64,000 bases of DNA from Arachis hypogaea (taxonomy: Eukaryota > Streptophyta > Magnoliopsida > Fabales > Fabaceae): positions 106,557,363 through 106,621,362 of the forward strand of contig NC_092046.1 in NCBI RefSeq assembly GCF_003086295.3. The letters run 5' to 3'. This document shows, piece after piece, positions 12,414 through 23,438 of this stretch. Position numbers and translations under genes: made by a program. The notes under the pieces are model-generated. The model was not told the DNA's origin, ran no database searches, and was given only the letters and a program-made list of their open reading frames with translations. Each line of letters opens with the position of its first letter. Positions within the stretch are counted from its first letter, which is position 1.

Positions 12414-13000
12414 TTGGCATCATCAAGATCTAAAAGAAGAAAGAAAAAGGAGCCTATGGAGCAACGCCCTTTCGATGAGAAGAAATTTAGAACCTTTCAC
12501 CATGCATTACAATTCGGGTGGATGGTTGATAAGGAGATCATATATGAGCTAGGCTTTCAAGTCAGAAAAACTGAGTGTCCTGAAATCACAGAGAAGGTGG
12601 AAAAGAGGAGATGGGAGCTCCTCACTGATCCGGTCATAAAAGTAAACGTAACTCTTGTAAGAGAGTTTTATGCAAATGCAGTCAGGTATGATAAGGCCGA
12701 TAAATCCTATATAAGCTTCGTAAGAGGGGTGACCGTGGATTTCAGTCCCATGAGCGTCATGAGGGCGTTGAAACTACGAACCATACCATTTGCAGAAGAA
12801 AGCTATCACTCCAAAATAGATAGCAGTCCCAACTATGATCAGATTGTACAAGATATTTGCATACAAGGAGCTGATTGGCTACGAGATCCCCAAGGGAAGC
12901 CCAAGTTCATCAAGAGAGGGGACCTCACCTTTGAAGCGAAAGGGTGGTTCGAAATTGTAAGGAGATCCATCCTTCCTGCCGGGAATAACTCAGAGGTGAA
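12414..13000 (+). pseudogene. Element 2 ORF2, 5' part (putative plant transposon protein domain)
   Basis: The second ORF of Athila-type elements, often described as env-like or as a putative plant transposon protein; biochemical role unknown. It opens with TTG where ATG is expected (TTG GCA TCA TCA AGA), then a basic stretch RSKRRKKKEP. The body matches Element 6 ORF2 in order: VTLVREFYAN versus RNMVQEFYAN, VRGVTVDFSP versus VRGKIVHTHP, VQDICIQGADWL versus LEDICIPGARWT, GWFEIVRRSILP versus GWLDFIGHSLLP. The frame is intact up to the Element 4 insertion (target duplication GTGAA, 12996-13000) and resumes at 20824. No membrane segment is evident, so an envelope role is not supported. Confidence 0.75.
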
Positions 13001-14462
13001 TGATAAACCACTATTTTATGGTTTATCTTGTGCTTAATTGAGTGGATTTTATCAACTCTTTACCCACTTATTCATACTATTTGTATGGTTTTACGTTTTC
13101 CTTCCTGATTTTGTGCTATGATTGAAAACATGCGTCTTTGATCTTATATTTGCTTATTATTAATCCTCTCTTATTACCATTAGATGCCTTGATATGTGTG
13201 TTAAGTGATTTCAGAGATTACAGGGCAGGAATGGCTCAGAGGATGGAAAGGAAGCATGCAAAAGTGAAAGGAATACAAGAAGTTGGAGAAACTGCTAAGC
13301 TGTCCAGCCTGACCTCTTCGCACTCAAATGGCTATAACTTTAGCTACATAGGTCCAAACAATGCGGTTTCAGTTGCGTTGGAAAGCTAACGTCCGGAGCT
13401 TCGATTTGATATATAATATGCCATAGTTTCTCTGACGCTAGGTGACGCGACAGCGTGCTCCATGCGGACGCGTCGCAGTGACGGAAATTCAGTATGTTTG
13501 AATTCACAACCAGCGAATTCTGGGTTGTTTCTGACCCAGTTCTCGGCCCAGAAAACACAGATTAGAGGCTATAAAGTGGGGGAATGCATCCATTCATAAA
13601 CGGGCTCTCATAATTCACTTCTCATGATTTAGATTTAGTTTGAGAGGGAGATTATCTCCTCTCTCTTTAGGATTAGGATTTAGATTTAGGATTTTATTCA
13701 CCTTCAGGATTATCTCTGTTTATCAGATTCAACATTCCTTTTTATTTACTCTTGCAATTTTATGAATTCTTCCATGTTACAGATTACTCTTTTGAATTAA
13801 TATTACTTGAGGTATTTCAGTTTAATATTGCTTTCTTTTATTTACATTATTGTTATTCCCATCTGAAAACATTTTTATTCCAGTAAATTTACTTTTTCTC
13901 CTTTTGGTCTTGGTTAAGAAAGCAGTAACTCAGAAGTTATCTTAGCTCAACATAATTGATAACTGTTATCTTTGATAATTGAACTAAACTTCAATAATCC
14001 CAATCTTTTCTTAGGAAATAACTAGGATTCGAAGATCAATCTAATTAGTCCCTTGACTTCCCTTTGCTTTAGTAAAGGTTAACTAAGTGGAATTAAGATT
14101 CAACTTTCATTATTATTGATAAGGATAACTAAGTCTGGACTTCTAATTTCTCATACCTTGCCAAAAGTTTATTTTACAGTTATTTATTTATTTTATTTGT
14201 CAATTAAATATATCTGTGCTCATTGCCCAAGCTCCAAAACCCCCAATTTACAAAACTCATAACCAATAATAAGAATATACCTCCCTGTAATTCCTTGAGA
14301 AGACGACCCGAGGTTTAAATACTCGGTTATCAATTTAAAAGGGGTTTGTTACTTGTGACAACCAAAACATTTGTATGAAAGGACTTTTGAAGGTTTAGAA
14401 ACTATACTTGCAACGAGGATTTATCCGCAAATTTCTAGACCACGCAAAAGTTCCTCTCATCA
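13001..14462 (+). repeat. Element 4 5' LTR
   Basis: Starts with the inverted repeat GATAAACCA-CTATTTTA-TGGTTTATC. Carries a short ORF-like U3 stretch shared with Element 5 (AQRMERKHAKVKGIQEVGE), a small CpG cluster (13434-13484, GACGCGACAGCG...GCGGACGCGTCGC) and a TATA box TATAAAG at 13570-13576. Nearly identical to 19354-20818. Confidence 0.93.
13570..13576 (+). promoter_or_regulatory. Putative TATA box of the Element 4/5 LTR family
   Basis: GGCTATAAAGTGGGG, conserved in all four LTRs (13570, 19923, 36523, 42968) a fixed distance after CCAGAAAACACA[G/T]ATTAGA. It would start transcripts near the CATCCATTCATAA stretch 25-30 bp on. Inference from position and conservation. Confidence 0.6.
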
Positions 14463-14465
14463 AAA

Positions 14466-14483
14466 TGGCGCCGTTGCCGGGGA
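14466..14483 (+). other. Element 4 primer-binding site (tRNA-Asp type)
   Basis: TGGCGCCGTTGCCGGGGA, 3 nt after the LTR end CATCA. The following 240 bp is a low-complexity A/T leader (TTCAAATTTTAAAATT-type repeats, 14515-14715). Confidence 0.92.
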
Positions 14484-14727
14484 ATTGCAAACGTGTGCCT
14501 TATTATTGGTTATTGTAAATATTTAAAAAAAATCAATTTTCAATTTCTAATTTTAAAAACAATTCAATTTTCAAAATTTAAAATTCAAATTTAAAAACAA
14601 AAATTTCAAATTTTAATCTTCAAATTTCAATTTTAAAAATTCAAAATTCAAATTTTAATTTTCAAATTCAAAAATTTGATTTTGAAATTTGCTTTTATTT
14701 TTGTTTTTAAATTTTTATTAACTAACT

Positions 14728-16218
14728 ATGAGTTCTCACCCCTCTCGCTTCAAGTTTGATTCCAATGTTGTTGTTAGGAATGGAAACTATAATGAGAACA
14801 GGCATCAAGGTTAGAAGAATCAAAGCTGGGAGGAGCCACAAGGATTTGATCAACCCTCATGGCAACAACCACCTCTAATAGACTATCAACAACCACCACC
14901 ATATGCCTATGAATCCTCTCCTCAACATGACTTTGGACCACCATACTCACAAGCCCCTTTCCGCCATTCACCTCCATATGACCATAACCCTCAACCACCA
15001 TACCAACCACCTTATGAGCCATATGAACCATATATAGAACCACCCCAATTCTAACCCAATTACTCACAAGAACCACCACTTCAATATTCACCATCTCTAT
15101 ATCCATCAATCCAAGAGCACTATGATCCTATTTTTGAAAGCCGAGTGCATCAAGAGACAAAGGATCATTTCAAGGAAACAGTGGATCGATTTTAGGCAAC
15201 CATTCATCAATTGGAACAAGCGATAAATCAATTAGCTTCCTGACGTTCGGACACTCAAGGAACCCTCATGGCTTCATGTGGGCAATCTAATGAAGAACGT
15301 AGCATGAAGGAGACATTAGAAACTCCAGTGGATAGTAAAGAGCATGAATTTGTACTGGAACAAGTGGTGGAAGCCGGAATTATTGAAGAAGAAGAAGTGG
15401 TTGAAGACTTAGGAGATGCAGAACCTCCATGGGAAAGTCCAGTCATAGAACCCCCTTCCAAGATGTTTGAAATTGATGCTGAGGAGGGTGTACAACCTCC
15501 AAGGCATATCACAGTTAAAGACTTGGAAGAGGTTGATCAAGAGATGGAGATTCAAGAAGAAAAAGCACAACCTCCCATGCCCTTGGAAAGCAATAAAGAG
15601 AAGATTGAATTGGAAGAAAGCTACTAAGAGGAAGAGGTTAAAATTGAAGAAGCTTGCAAAGAGGTGGTAATTATCAGAGAAAAGCACAAGGGAGTGGAGC
15701 TTGCAATTTCATTAAAAATACCTCCCCCTAAGTTGTCATCATCCTTCACAACATTCAAGTGGGTAAAATTCATATCCCTTAGCTTTCTAATTCCACTTGA
15801 ATATGGGCTACTAGAGACGGATGGTCAACTTAGAACTCTTTGTAACATTAAGAGTAAGAGGAAGATGGCTAGTGGTAAGAATTGTCCTGCAAGGTTCATC
15901 ATGGTTGGAAGCTTTAAGTTTAAACGCAAAGGTTGGTGTAAAGCTCAACTGAATGGGTCTAGGAAGCTGTTTGGTAGCTGCAGTGAGAATTCAAATTACT
16001 TATCACCCAGTTGGAAAAGTACAGATCCCGACAAAGATGGGTGTAAAAGCAAGATTTGGGATCCTAGAATCTGCTCTGACACTTGTTACCCCAGGAGCCT
16101 AAGAATCTGTTTGAAGCTTCTTAAGGGCTTTACATGCTTAGTTTGGGACCCCGGAGGTTACTGGAGATACAAACATTGGTGGAGATTCCTGGATGAGTTC
16201 AAACACAAGCCACCATAA
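14728..16218 (+). pseudogene. Element 4 conserved ORF of unknown function (about 496 codons, stops)
   Basis: Not recognised. ATG at 14728 (MSSHPSRFKFDS); one frame can be followed to 16218 through five stops (three of CAA/CAG to TAA/TAG type, one CGA to TGA, one TGG to TAG, judged against Element 5). Three zones are visible: an N-terminal Pro/Gln/Tyr-rich stretch (DYQQPPPYAYE, PPYQPPYEPYEPY); a strongly acidic middle (EAGIIEEEEVVEDLGDAEPP); and a C-terminal zone rich in Trp, Cys and Lys (KGWCKAQLNGSRKLFG, LVWDPGGYW, KHWWRFLDEFKHKPP). The gene sits where gag would be. The N-terminal zone is reminiscent of Gag low-complexity regions, but there is no capsid signature or zinc knuckle. Element 5 carries the homologue at 37810-39261. 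Confidence 0.65.
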
Positions 16219-16267
16219 CATGGAGCTCACCAAATGTCCAACTTAAGGACTTTAACTAAAAGTGCTA

Positions 16268-16285
16268 GGTGGGAGACAACCCACC
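16268..16285 (+). ncRNA. Conserved post-ORF hairpin, Element 4 version
   Basis: GGTGGG-AGACAA-CCCACC: six base pairs and a six-base loop, 49 nt after the ORF stop, preceded by CTAAAAGTGCTA. The stem differs from Elements 2 and 6 at paired positions, with pairing kept. Confidence 0.6.
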
Positions 16286-16433
16286 ATGGTATAATCATTC
16301 CTTTCTCAATTTTAATTTTATTTCGTTTTGTTTGTTTTTTATTTTATTTTATTCTATTTTTATTGAACCTGGAATTATTCATAACATCCATATCAGCACT
16401 ACATTTGCATCTGCATATTGCATATAAAAAAAA

Positions 16434-16976
16434 ACACGCACGCGATGCGGCAGCGTCACTGACGCGTCCGCGTCACTAGTGCGTTGGGGAGAAAAGAATT
16501 GAACAGAGAGTCATGCGAAAGCGTGGCTGGAGGTGCGCCTTTAGCATAATTTGACCCCCGCGACCACGTCGCTCACGCGTCTGCGTCAGGTGGGAACTTT
16601 GGCCTCCCACGCGACCGCGTCACCCACGCGGCCGCGTGCCATGAAAATCGACGTAGCAAGGGTGTATGGCCGAAAGTTGAGCTGGAATTAGGCTGAACTC
16701 GTGCTGGAAGCCCAAGCCCTCCGACGCGAACGCGTGCCCCACGCGGCCGCGTCGTTTTCCAAAAATGTCCATCCACGCGATCGCGTCACCCAAAATTTGG
16801 CAAAATAAGATTTTGAACAGAGAGTTGTGCGAGCGCGAGGCTGCCCTCGCGCCAGTAGCACAAAACGTGTCACGCGACCGCGTGACCAACGCGACCGTGT
16901 GACCAACGCGACCGCGTCGATTAACTTAAAAGCGCAAGTCACGCGACCGCGTGCCCCACGCGTCCGCGTCGCTTGC
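16434..16976 (+). repeat. CpG-rich palindromic array ACGCG(A/G)CCGCGT in Element 4
   Basis: About twenty copies of ACGCGNNCGCGT-like units (CACGCGACCGCGT, CACGCGGCCGCGT, ACGCGTCCGCGT), separated by 10-60 bp and mixed with GAACAGAGAGT repeats. CpG density is far above the surrounding AT-rich DNA. No long ORF belongs to it. A pyrimidine-rich tract (16990-17110) follows. Confidence 0.88.
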
Positions 16977-17707
16977 GCCGCACAGCTCAACCTAAATTGC
17001 CAAAATATTTTATCTTTCTCTTCCCCAAATCCTATTTTCTCTTTTCCCTCCTTATTTCTTCCTTACTTCTTCTTCCCTTCTTTCCCTTCTCATTCTTCTT
17101 ATTTTTTTATTTTATTTTATTTTATTTGCATACTTTCATTCATTGCATTATTTTCATTGGTGTTAGAAATTTATTTGGGTCATTATTTCTATATTTTACT
17201 TGTGAATTATTAGAGGAATTATTTGACAATTATATATTACTTTTTAAAGGATTGCTTGCATGTTCAATTTAATACTTTCAAATAGCTTATTTACCATGCA
17301 TGCTATGTATTTGTGAAAACGCCCGTATGGCATTTTGCACTATTTTTAAGATTTCTTTTAATCTACTACTATAAATGCTTGTTTTTCACAAAACCCTTTT
17401 TATATTTTATTACTTAAATATAATTGTTATTACAAACATGTTGTTAGTTTGAAAGACTTGGTAATCTAACTTGGACATTGAATGCTTGATCTATGCTACT
17501 CATGCCTTTGCCTGGATGCCAATAAACACCTTGCATTTAATTGTCATCATATGCACTTGCTATATTTCCATTGATGATTTTTCACATGTAGTCATGACCA
17601 TGTGTTAACGTCATTCTTCTTTATTGTGCATTGATTACCACCTTTCCCGCTCTCTTCCTTGCTCTAACTCTTAGCTTTAAAAGTTACTTTCTTTTTCCCT
17701 TTTCAGG

Positions 17708-17881
17708 ATGGCCACCATGAAAGGTAAAGAGAAAGCTACTCCCAAATCACCGGCAAGGAAAGGAACAAAAAGAGCCCCAGCTGAGGAACCACAACCCCCA
17801 TCCACTTGTACATCTCAGCATGCACCGAGGACGGTGCAATCTTTAAGTGTGGGGAGGTCAATACCGATCTCCATGGGTTAG
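17708..17881 (+). CDS. Element 4 lysine-rich micro-ORF (57 aa), possible ORF2 remnant
   Basis: ATG at 17708 directly follows a splice-acceptor-like TTTTTCCCTTTTCAGG. The product begins MATMKGKEKATPKSPARKGT, similar in style and position to the start of Element 6 ORF2 (MAPKGKQPTPRGKKES), then becomes Pro/Gln-rich and ends SIPISMG at 17881. The internal polypurine copy (17845-17858) lies inside the frame. In Element 5 the same region (40769-40972) is frameshifted after about 11 codons. I infer the leftover 5' end of a second ORF; coding status is uncertain. Confidence 0.4.
   Translation: MATMKGKEKATPKSPARKGTKRAPAEEPQPPSTCTSQHAPRTVQSLSVGRSIPISMG
17845..17858 (+). promoter_or_regulatory. Internal polypurine-tract copy, Element 4
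   Basis: AAGTGTGGGGAGGT, matching the terminal tract at 19340-19353 (AAATGTGGGGAGGT) apart from one base. A third partial copy, AAGTGTGGGGAAACT, starts at 18453. Confidence 0.55.
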
Positions 17882-19339
17882 TACTTTCTTATCTCAACAC
17901 CAATGTTTTATTTTCTTTATTAGTTCATTGTTGCATTGCATAATAGATTGCATGTGTAGTTGATTGTTTGCATTTATGTACTACTTAGTTGAAAAATAAT
18001 AAGTTTCTTTTTAGGACTCTATTTTTGAAAAATTTCACTAATTTAAATTAAAAATTTTTATGTTAAAACTTGTTTGAAGTTGTATTTGGAACATGGTTTT
18101 TGAGCTAAAGAACACACAACCTGTGAGACTTTGAGCCTAAAAATATGGTTACATTATTTAACCATAAATTTTTATTCTTGTGTGTTTTCTTCATTATGAT
18201 TGCAATCTTAGCTTTGTTCCATTCTATATGTCCAATATTTAGTGTATTTACATGCTTGCATATGATTGAGGCCATTATTTGATTTTAGCTCACTTATCCC
18301 AAATAAGCCTATCCTTTACATCACCCTTGTTAGCCACCTTGAGCTTTTTAATTCCCATTTGTTCTATATTTTACCACATCACTAGCCTTAAGCGGAAAAC
18401 AAATTAATTATCCCAATTGAATCTTTGGTTAGCTTAAGATAGTGTGTTAATTAAGTGTGGGGAAACTGTGGGAACATGGGTTAATAAGGGAATGTGTTAT
18501 ATTTTCGATAGAATATTGGGAATTTGGGAACCTACTCATGAAAAAACCAAAATAGAAAAATAATAGAAAATCCATGTGCATTGATAAGTTATGTTTATTT
18601 CTCTACAAAAAAAAAGAGAAAAAAAAGAGAAAAATCCAAAAATATTCAATAAATAAATAAATAAATAAGGGGACAAAATTACCCCAATGCTAAGTTAATA
18701 AAAAGATCAATACACATGTGATAAAAGTAAAGAAATATAAAAAATTTGGTATATGAGTATGAGAAACATACAAAAGTGGGAATTTTGGGTAGCTAGGCAT
18801 GATTCTAGGGTTATATAGAGTATATGTATATTAGGTGAGAGCTTAGGTTAGTCAAAGATTCATATTATAGCTCACTTGGCCATATATATATATATATACC
18901 CTCACCTTTACCTTAGCCCCATTACAACCTTGAAAAAGACCTCATGATGTTTGCATTGGTATACTAAATATTTGCTGATTGGTTAGATAAAGAACAAAGT
19001 TTAGAAAGCATAATTAGAGAAGAGTAGAGTGATTGACCCTAGACACTTGAGAGTTAGAGTGATATACACTACCAGTAAGGGTTCAGTGCTAATTTCTATG
19101 TTCCCTGCTTTCATGAGCTATCTTCTTACAAGTTTACTTGTCTTTATTTTATATGATTTGAATTAGTGGAATTTGAATTATTTTTGTCTTGGAGAACTTA
19201 TTTACTTTTAAACCAAGTAGGTAGAAACATTTTTGCATGTAGTTGCATTCATATAGATAGGTTGCATTTCATACATCCTGCCATTCCTCTTCATCTTTAT
19301 AGTTTCTCTTGAGCTTAGCATGAGGACATGCTATTGTTT
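17882..19339 (+). other. Element 4 3' non-coding region
   Basis: No gene. AT-rich with A-rich runs (18606-18640), an (AAAT)n microsatellite (18645-18668) and an (AT)n run (18883-18897). Blocks such as ACACTACCAGTAAGGGTTC (19066-19084) are shared with Element 5 (42116-42134). Confidence 0.7.
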
Positions 19340-19353
19340 AAATGTGGGGAGGT
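19340..19353 (+). other. Element 4 polypurine tract
   Basis: AAATGTGGGGAGGT abuts the 3' LTR start TGATAAACC, the expected place for plus-strand priming. Confidence 0.85.
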
Positions 19354-20818
19354 TGATAAACCACTATTTTATGGTTTATCTTGTGCTTAATTGAGTGGAT
19401 TTTATCAACTTTTTACCTACTTATTCATACTATTTGCATAGTTTTACGTTTTTCTTCCTGATTTTGTGCTATGATTGAAAACATGCTTCTTTGATCTTAT
19501 ATTTGCTTATTATTAATCCTCTCTTATTACCATTAGATGCCTTGATATGTGTGTTAAGTGATTTCAGAGATTACAGGGCAGGAATGGCTCAGAGGATGGA
19601 AAGGAAGTATGCAAAAGTGGAAGGAATACAAGAAGTTGGAGAAACTGCTAAGCTGTCCAGCCTGACCTCTTCGCACTCAAACGGCTATAACTTTAGCTAC
19701 AGAGGTCCAAACGATGCGATTCTAGTTGCGTTGGAAAGCTAACGTCTGGGGCTTCGATTTGATATATAATATGTCAAAGTTTCTCTGACGCTAGGTGACG
19801 CGACCGCGTACTCCATACGGACGCATCGCAGTGACGGAAATTCAGCATGTTTGAATTCGCAACCAGCGAATTCTGGGTTGTTTCTAACCCAGTTCTCAAC
19901 CCAGAAAACACATATTAGAGGCTATAAAGTGGGAGAATGTATCCATTCATAAACGGGCTCTCATAATTCACTTCTCATGATTTAGATTTAGTTTGAGAGG
20001 GAGATTCTCTCCTCTCTCTTTAGGATTAGGATTTAGATTTAGGATTTTATTCGCCTTCAGGACGATTATCTCTGTTTATCAGGTTCAACATTCCTTTTTT
20101 TTTACTCTTGCAATTTTATGAATTCTTCCATGTTACAGATTACTCTTTTGAATTAATATTACTTGAGGTATTTCAATTTAATATTGCTTTCTTTTATTTA
20201 CATTATTGTTATTCCCATCTGAAGACATTTTTATTCCAGTAAATTTTCTTTTTCTCCTTTTGGTCTTGGTTAAGAAAGTAGTAACTCAGAAGTTATCTTA
20301 GCTCAACATAATTGATAACTGTTATCTTTGATAATTGAACTGAACTTCAATAATCCCAATCTTTTCTTAGGAAATAACTAGGATTCGAAGATCAATCTAA
20401 TTAGTCCCTTGACTTCCCTTTGCTTTAGTAAAGGTTAACTAAGTGGAATTAAGATTCAACTTTCATTATTATTGATAAGGATAACTAAGTCTGGACTTTT
20501 AATTTTTCATACCTTGCCAAAAGTTTATTTTACAATTATTTATTTATTTTATTTGTCAATTAAATATATCTGTGCTCATTGCCCAAGCTCCAAAACCCCC
20601 AATTTACAAAACTCATAACCAATATTAAGAATATACCTCCCTGCAATTCCTTGAGAAGACGACCCGAGGTTTAAATACTCGGTTATCAATTTAAAAGGGG
20701 TTTGTTACTTGTGACAACCAAAACATTTGTATGAAAGGACTTTTGAAGGTTTAGAAACTATACTTGCAACGAGGATTTATCCGCAAATTTCTAGACCACG
20801 CAAAAGTTCCTCTCATCA
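19354..20818 (+). repeat. Element 4 3' LTR
   Basis: 1465 bp, same ends and order as the 5' LTR with scattered substitutions. CpG cluster at 19787-19836, TATAAAG at 19923. Followed by the GTGAA duplication. Confidence 0.93.
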
Positions 20819-20823
20819 GTGAA

Positions 20824-21775
20824 TCTTAAGAGAGCAACAATGGTGCAATGTATACTTAAAGGGGGAGAGATCAAGGTTCATGAACTCATAGCCGAAGGCA
20901 TTAGGAAGATGGCTGAGAAAAGCAATTCTGGAGGAAGGTTAGGCTACCCCAGCAATATTTTCCGTCTGTGTGACAGGGCTGGGGTGGTGTTTGAGGATGA
21001 GAACCCCGAGTGGATAAAAGTAGGCATCCCAATTACTGTTCGACGGATGCATGCTATTGTATCTCCCCTACCTCAATGAAAGCCAAGAAAGAGGCCAGCC
21101 CATCAAGTGGTAGAAGGACAAAACCTAAAGGAGCAAGCCCCTTTGGACATGCACCAACTACAAGAAGCCATTGATGGCTTATCTAGCATATACTTGGAAA
21201 ATCAAGGGGCACAGAAAGAGCTGCAACTACAGTTGGTGGGCCGTCAAGAAGAATCACTCTCTAGATAGATGAATCAATAGGGGGAGTGGCAAAAGCAAAT
21301 GATGGATCAGAAACTAGAACAAGAGAAACAATGGGGTGAATCCTTCCACAGGTTGGAACAAAGGCAGGATCAACAACAAGAAGCCATCCAAAAGCTAATC
21401 AACATCCAAGAACATCAAGGTGCACACATACATGAAATGCGTCGGAAACAATTAGAACAGGCAGAACTCTTCGACGAATACAAGGCGTTTGCAGAAGAAG
21501 TTTACATGAACGAGACTGGACATCATGTGAACACTCAAGCCAGACTCGGATACTTAGTTGGACAACTACCTGTACTGCATCTGGGAATCACAAGATATGA
21601 AGAAGTGAAGGATAAATTAGCGCGAGAAGAAAGAAAGAGGGTAGAAAAGAGTCATGAATCCGTAAGGAAGGCACTTGAGGATTGGAAGAAAGCCAGACTG
21701 GCACGGATACAAGGAAACACAAATGGACACAAAGAGGACAAACAAGAGGGAGAGCATGGGCAACCCCGTGAGTAA
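20824..21775 (+). pseudogene. Element 2 ORF2, 3' part (after Element 4)
   Basis: Continues the ORF2 frame of 12414-13000 after the target duplication. RATMVQCILKGGEIKVHEL parallels RAVMIHCIMMGKEVEVHQL of Element 6, and the domain ends near SPLPQ. In-frame TGA (21077-21079) and two TAGs before 21299 break the tail; all can be read as CGA or CAG with a C-to-T change. The tail (21299-21775) is Gln/Glu/Lys-rich with heptad-like character (EQRQDQQQEAIQKLIN; EERKRVEKSHESVRKALED), so a long coiled coil is likely. Element 6 also has a Gln/Glu-rich tail after its domain. Confidence 0.7.
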
Positions 21776-22844
21776 AAGGTGGTGGAGTTCCCTCTTTGTT
21801 CCATCTTTTTTAAGTCTTAAATAAGGAAAATCATGTATGAAATAGAACATGTTTCCATAATAGTCTAGGAGTTTAAATTCTGCCTTTAAGTTTTCATTGC
21901 TTGGGTCTATGCTTGCTAGTCTAATGTCACTGCTGCATTTCCACCTCTGCTTACTTGTATGCTCGTCCTCTTAAGTCAAATAAAAAGAGATGTTATAAAA
22001 AAACCAGAGTGAAGTTCAAATTATGGAGTAAGTTCTTAAGCTTGTGGTGTAGTAATTACTTAGCTAAGTTGGTTCACCAACAAGGTAGGAAGGCAACTAT
22101 CTGTCCCAAATCATATGCTTGAAACACACCCCATGAGACTAGCTAAATAACAAGATCCTAATAAGAAAAGGGGAAAGAAAAATGAAAGTTGAGAAATAAA
22201 GAAAAAGAGTAAGAAATAAGGCTAGGCACCAAGGGTTGAATCTTGAGGCATGTATCTGTGGTGCTCCTGTGTAAAGGATATACTTGGATGAATAAGCTCT
22301 CAGAGGTGCCTTATCACTTGGTAACTTGGGTTAACTAACCCGGGATTATCAGCTGAAAGTCCACTATCAAGAGTAACCTTTGCTACAAAACACTTAGTAA
22401 CCCAAAGAGGTGCTGGACACCAAGGTCTCAAGAAGGAAAATAACAAACCATGTGCCTGTGGTGTGTATGTATGGGGGAAAGAGACTTGAGGGAGTAAGTC
22501 CTTAGGGGTGTCTTAACACCTAGCACCTTGAATCAACTGGTTTGGGAGTGCTGGCTGAAAGCTTATCTTAAAGAGTCGCCCCCTCACAAAGCACCTAGTC
22601 TAAGAACACAGTTAAACCCTGAAAAGATAAAGGGATCAATGAATAAAAGTCTCATAGGGTGCTATCAAGTGAGTCTTCCAGGGCATGAAAAAGGCCTGAA
22701 AGCCAGTGAAGGAATGAACCTAAGTTGCTATGCATGAAATCCCATAAAATCAAGGACATGACTTCCACAATAATGATTCATTTCTCTTGTCATTTCATTC
22801 ATCATTCTCATGTTTCAGTACTTGCTTAGGGACAAGCAAGCTTT
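21776..22844 (+). other. Element 2 3' untranslated region
   Basis: No gene recognised. Two imperfect repeats of about 85 bp each contain a TGTGGTG core (about 22249-22333 and 22453-22537: GTATCTGTGGTG... and GTGCCTGTGGTG..., each ending near a CTTGGTAAC or CACCTTGAATCAAC stretch). Elements 3 and 6 hold TGTGGC-containing counterparts in the same place. Confidence 0.5.
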
Positions 22845-22857
22845 AAGTTTGGTGTTG
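22845..22857 (+). other. Element 2 plus-strand priming region (AAGTTTGGTGTTG)
   Basis: Lies against the 3' LTR start TGATGCC and is preceded by GGGACAAGCAAGCTTT. Not a classical purine run, but it holds the position of the polypurine tract and has the same sequence as in Elements 3 and 6. Confidence 0.6.
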
Positions 22858-23438
22858 TGATGCCAGGGCATTTTGGCCAGTTTTACTGACCTTTTCTTTA
22901 CTGTTTTAGGGTAGTTTCATGCATTTTCTTAGTTAATAAGCAAGTTTTGGGTAGATAATTACTTACATCTTGATTCAAGCAAATATTGTGAATTTTATAT
23001 GACTTTATGAGAATTATGCATGAATTGAGTGATAAAATAGATGATACATGATCTCATGAGTTAGAACCTAGCTTTGATGCACTTTATTTGCTTGATTTCA
23101 GGACAAAGGAAGCAAGGAAGATGCCACGTTAATAGCCACGTTAGTCTAACTAACGTGACCATTAACGTGGAATGGGAGCTAACTTGCAACGTTAATGAGA
23201 AAAGTGATCGCCAATAACGCCTTCGTGAGCCATCATAACCCACGTTAGTTGCCACGTTAACTACATTAACGTGGAAGCTAACGTGGAGGAAAAGTAAAGC
23301 TCCAACGTTAGTGGTAAAAGTGAATGCCATTAACGTTGGAAAAATGGGCACACCTAGCCACGTTAAGAGTCATGTTAATTACATTAACGTGAACTCTAAC
23401 GTGGAAGGAACAAAGAAGTGCCAACGTTAGTGACACTC

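Larger units (their letters stand above)
13001..20818 (+). mobile_element. Element 4: RT-less LTR retrotransposon inserted in Element 2 ORF2
   Basis: 7818 bp, TGATAAACCA...CTCATCA, flanked by an exact GTGAA duplication (12996-13000 and 20819-20823) that splits a codon-continuous ORF. LTRs of 1462 bp (13001-14462) and 1465 bp (19354-20818), a perfect primer site and a clear polypurine tract. Internal part 4.9 kb with one long broken ORF of unknown function (14728-16218), a hairpin, a CpG-rich palindrome array and a lysine-rich micro-ORF. No gag, protease, RT or integrase similarity is seen. Non-autonomous; Element 5 is a diverged relative. Confidence 0.9.

Noticed and set aside
13138..13389. 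83-codon frame in the Element 4 LTR, repeated at 19491, 36076 and 42521
   Set aside because: It persists in all four LTRs because the LTRs are homologous; it lies in U3 upstream of the TATA box and shows no domain, so coding is unlikely.
14728..16218. A captured host gene inside Element 4
   Set aside because: A homologue occupies the same position in Element 5 with the same flanking signals, so it belongs to the element lineage; no recognised host family matches. A very old capture cannot be excluded.
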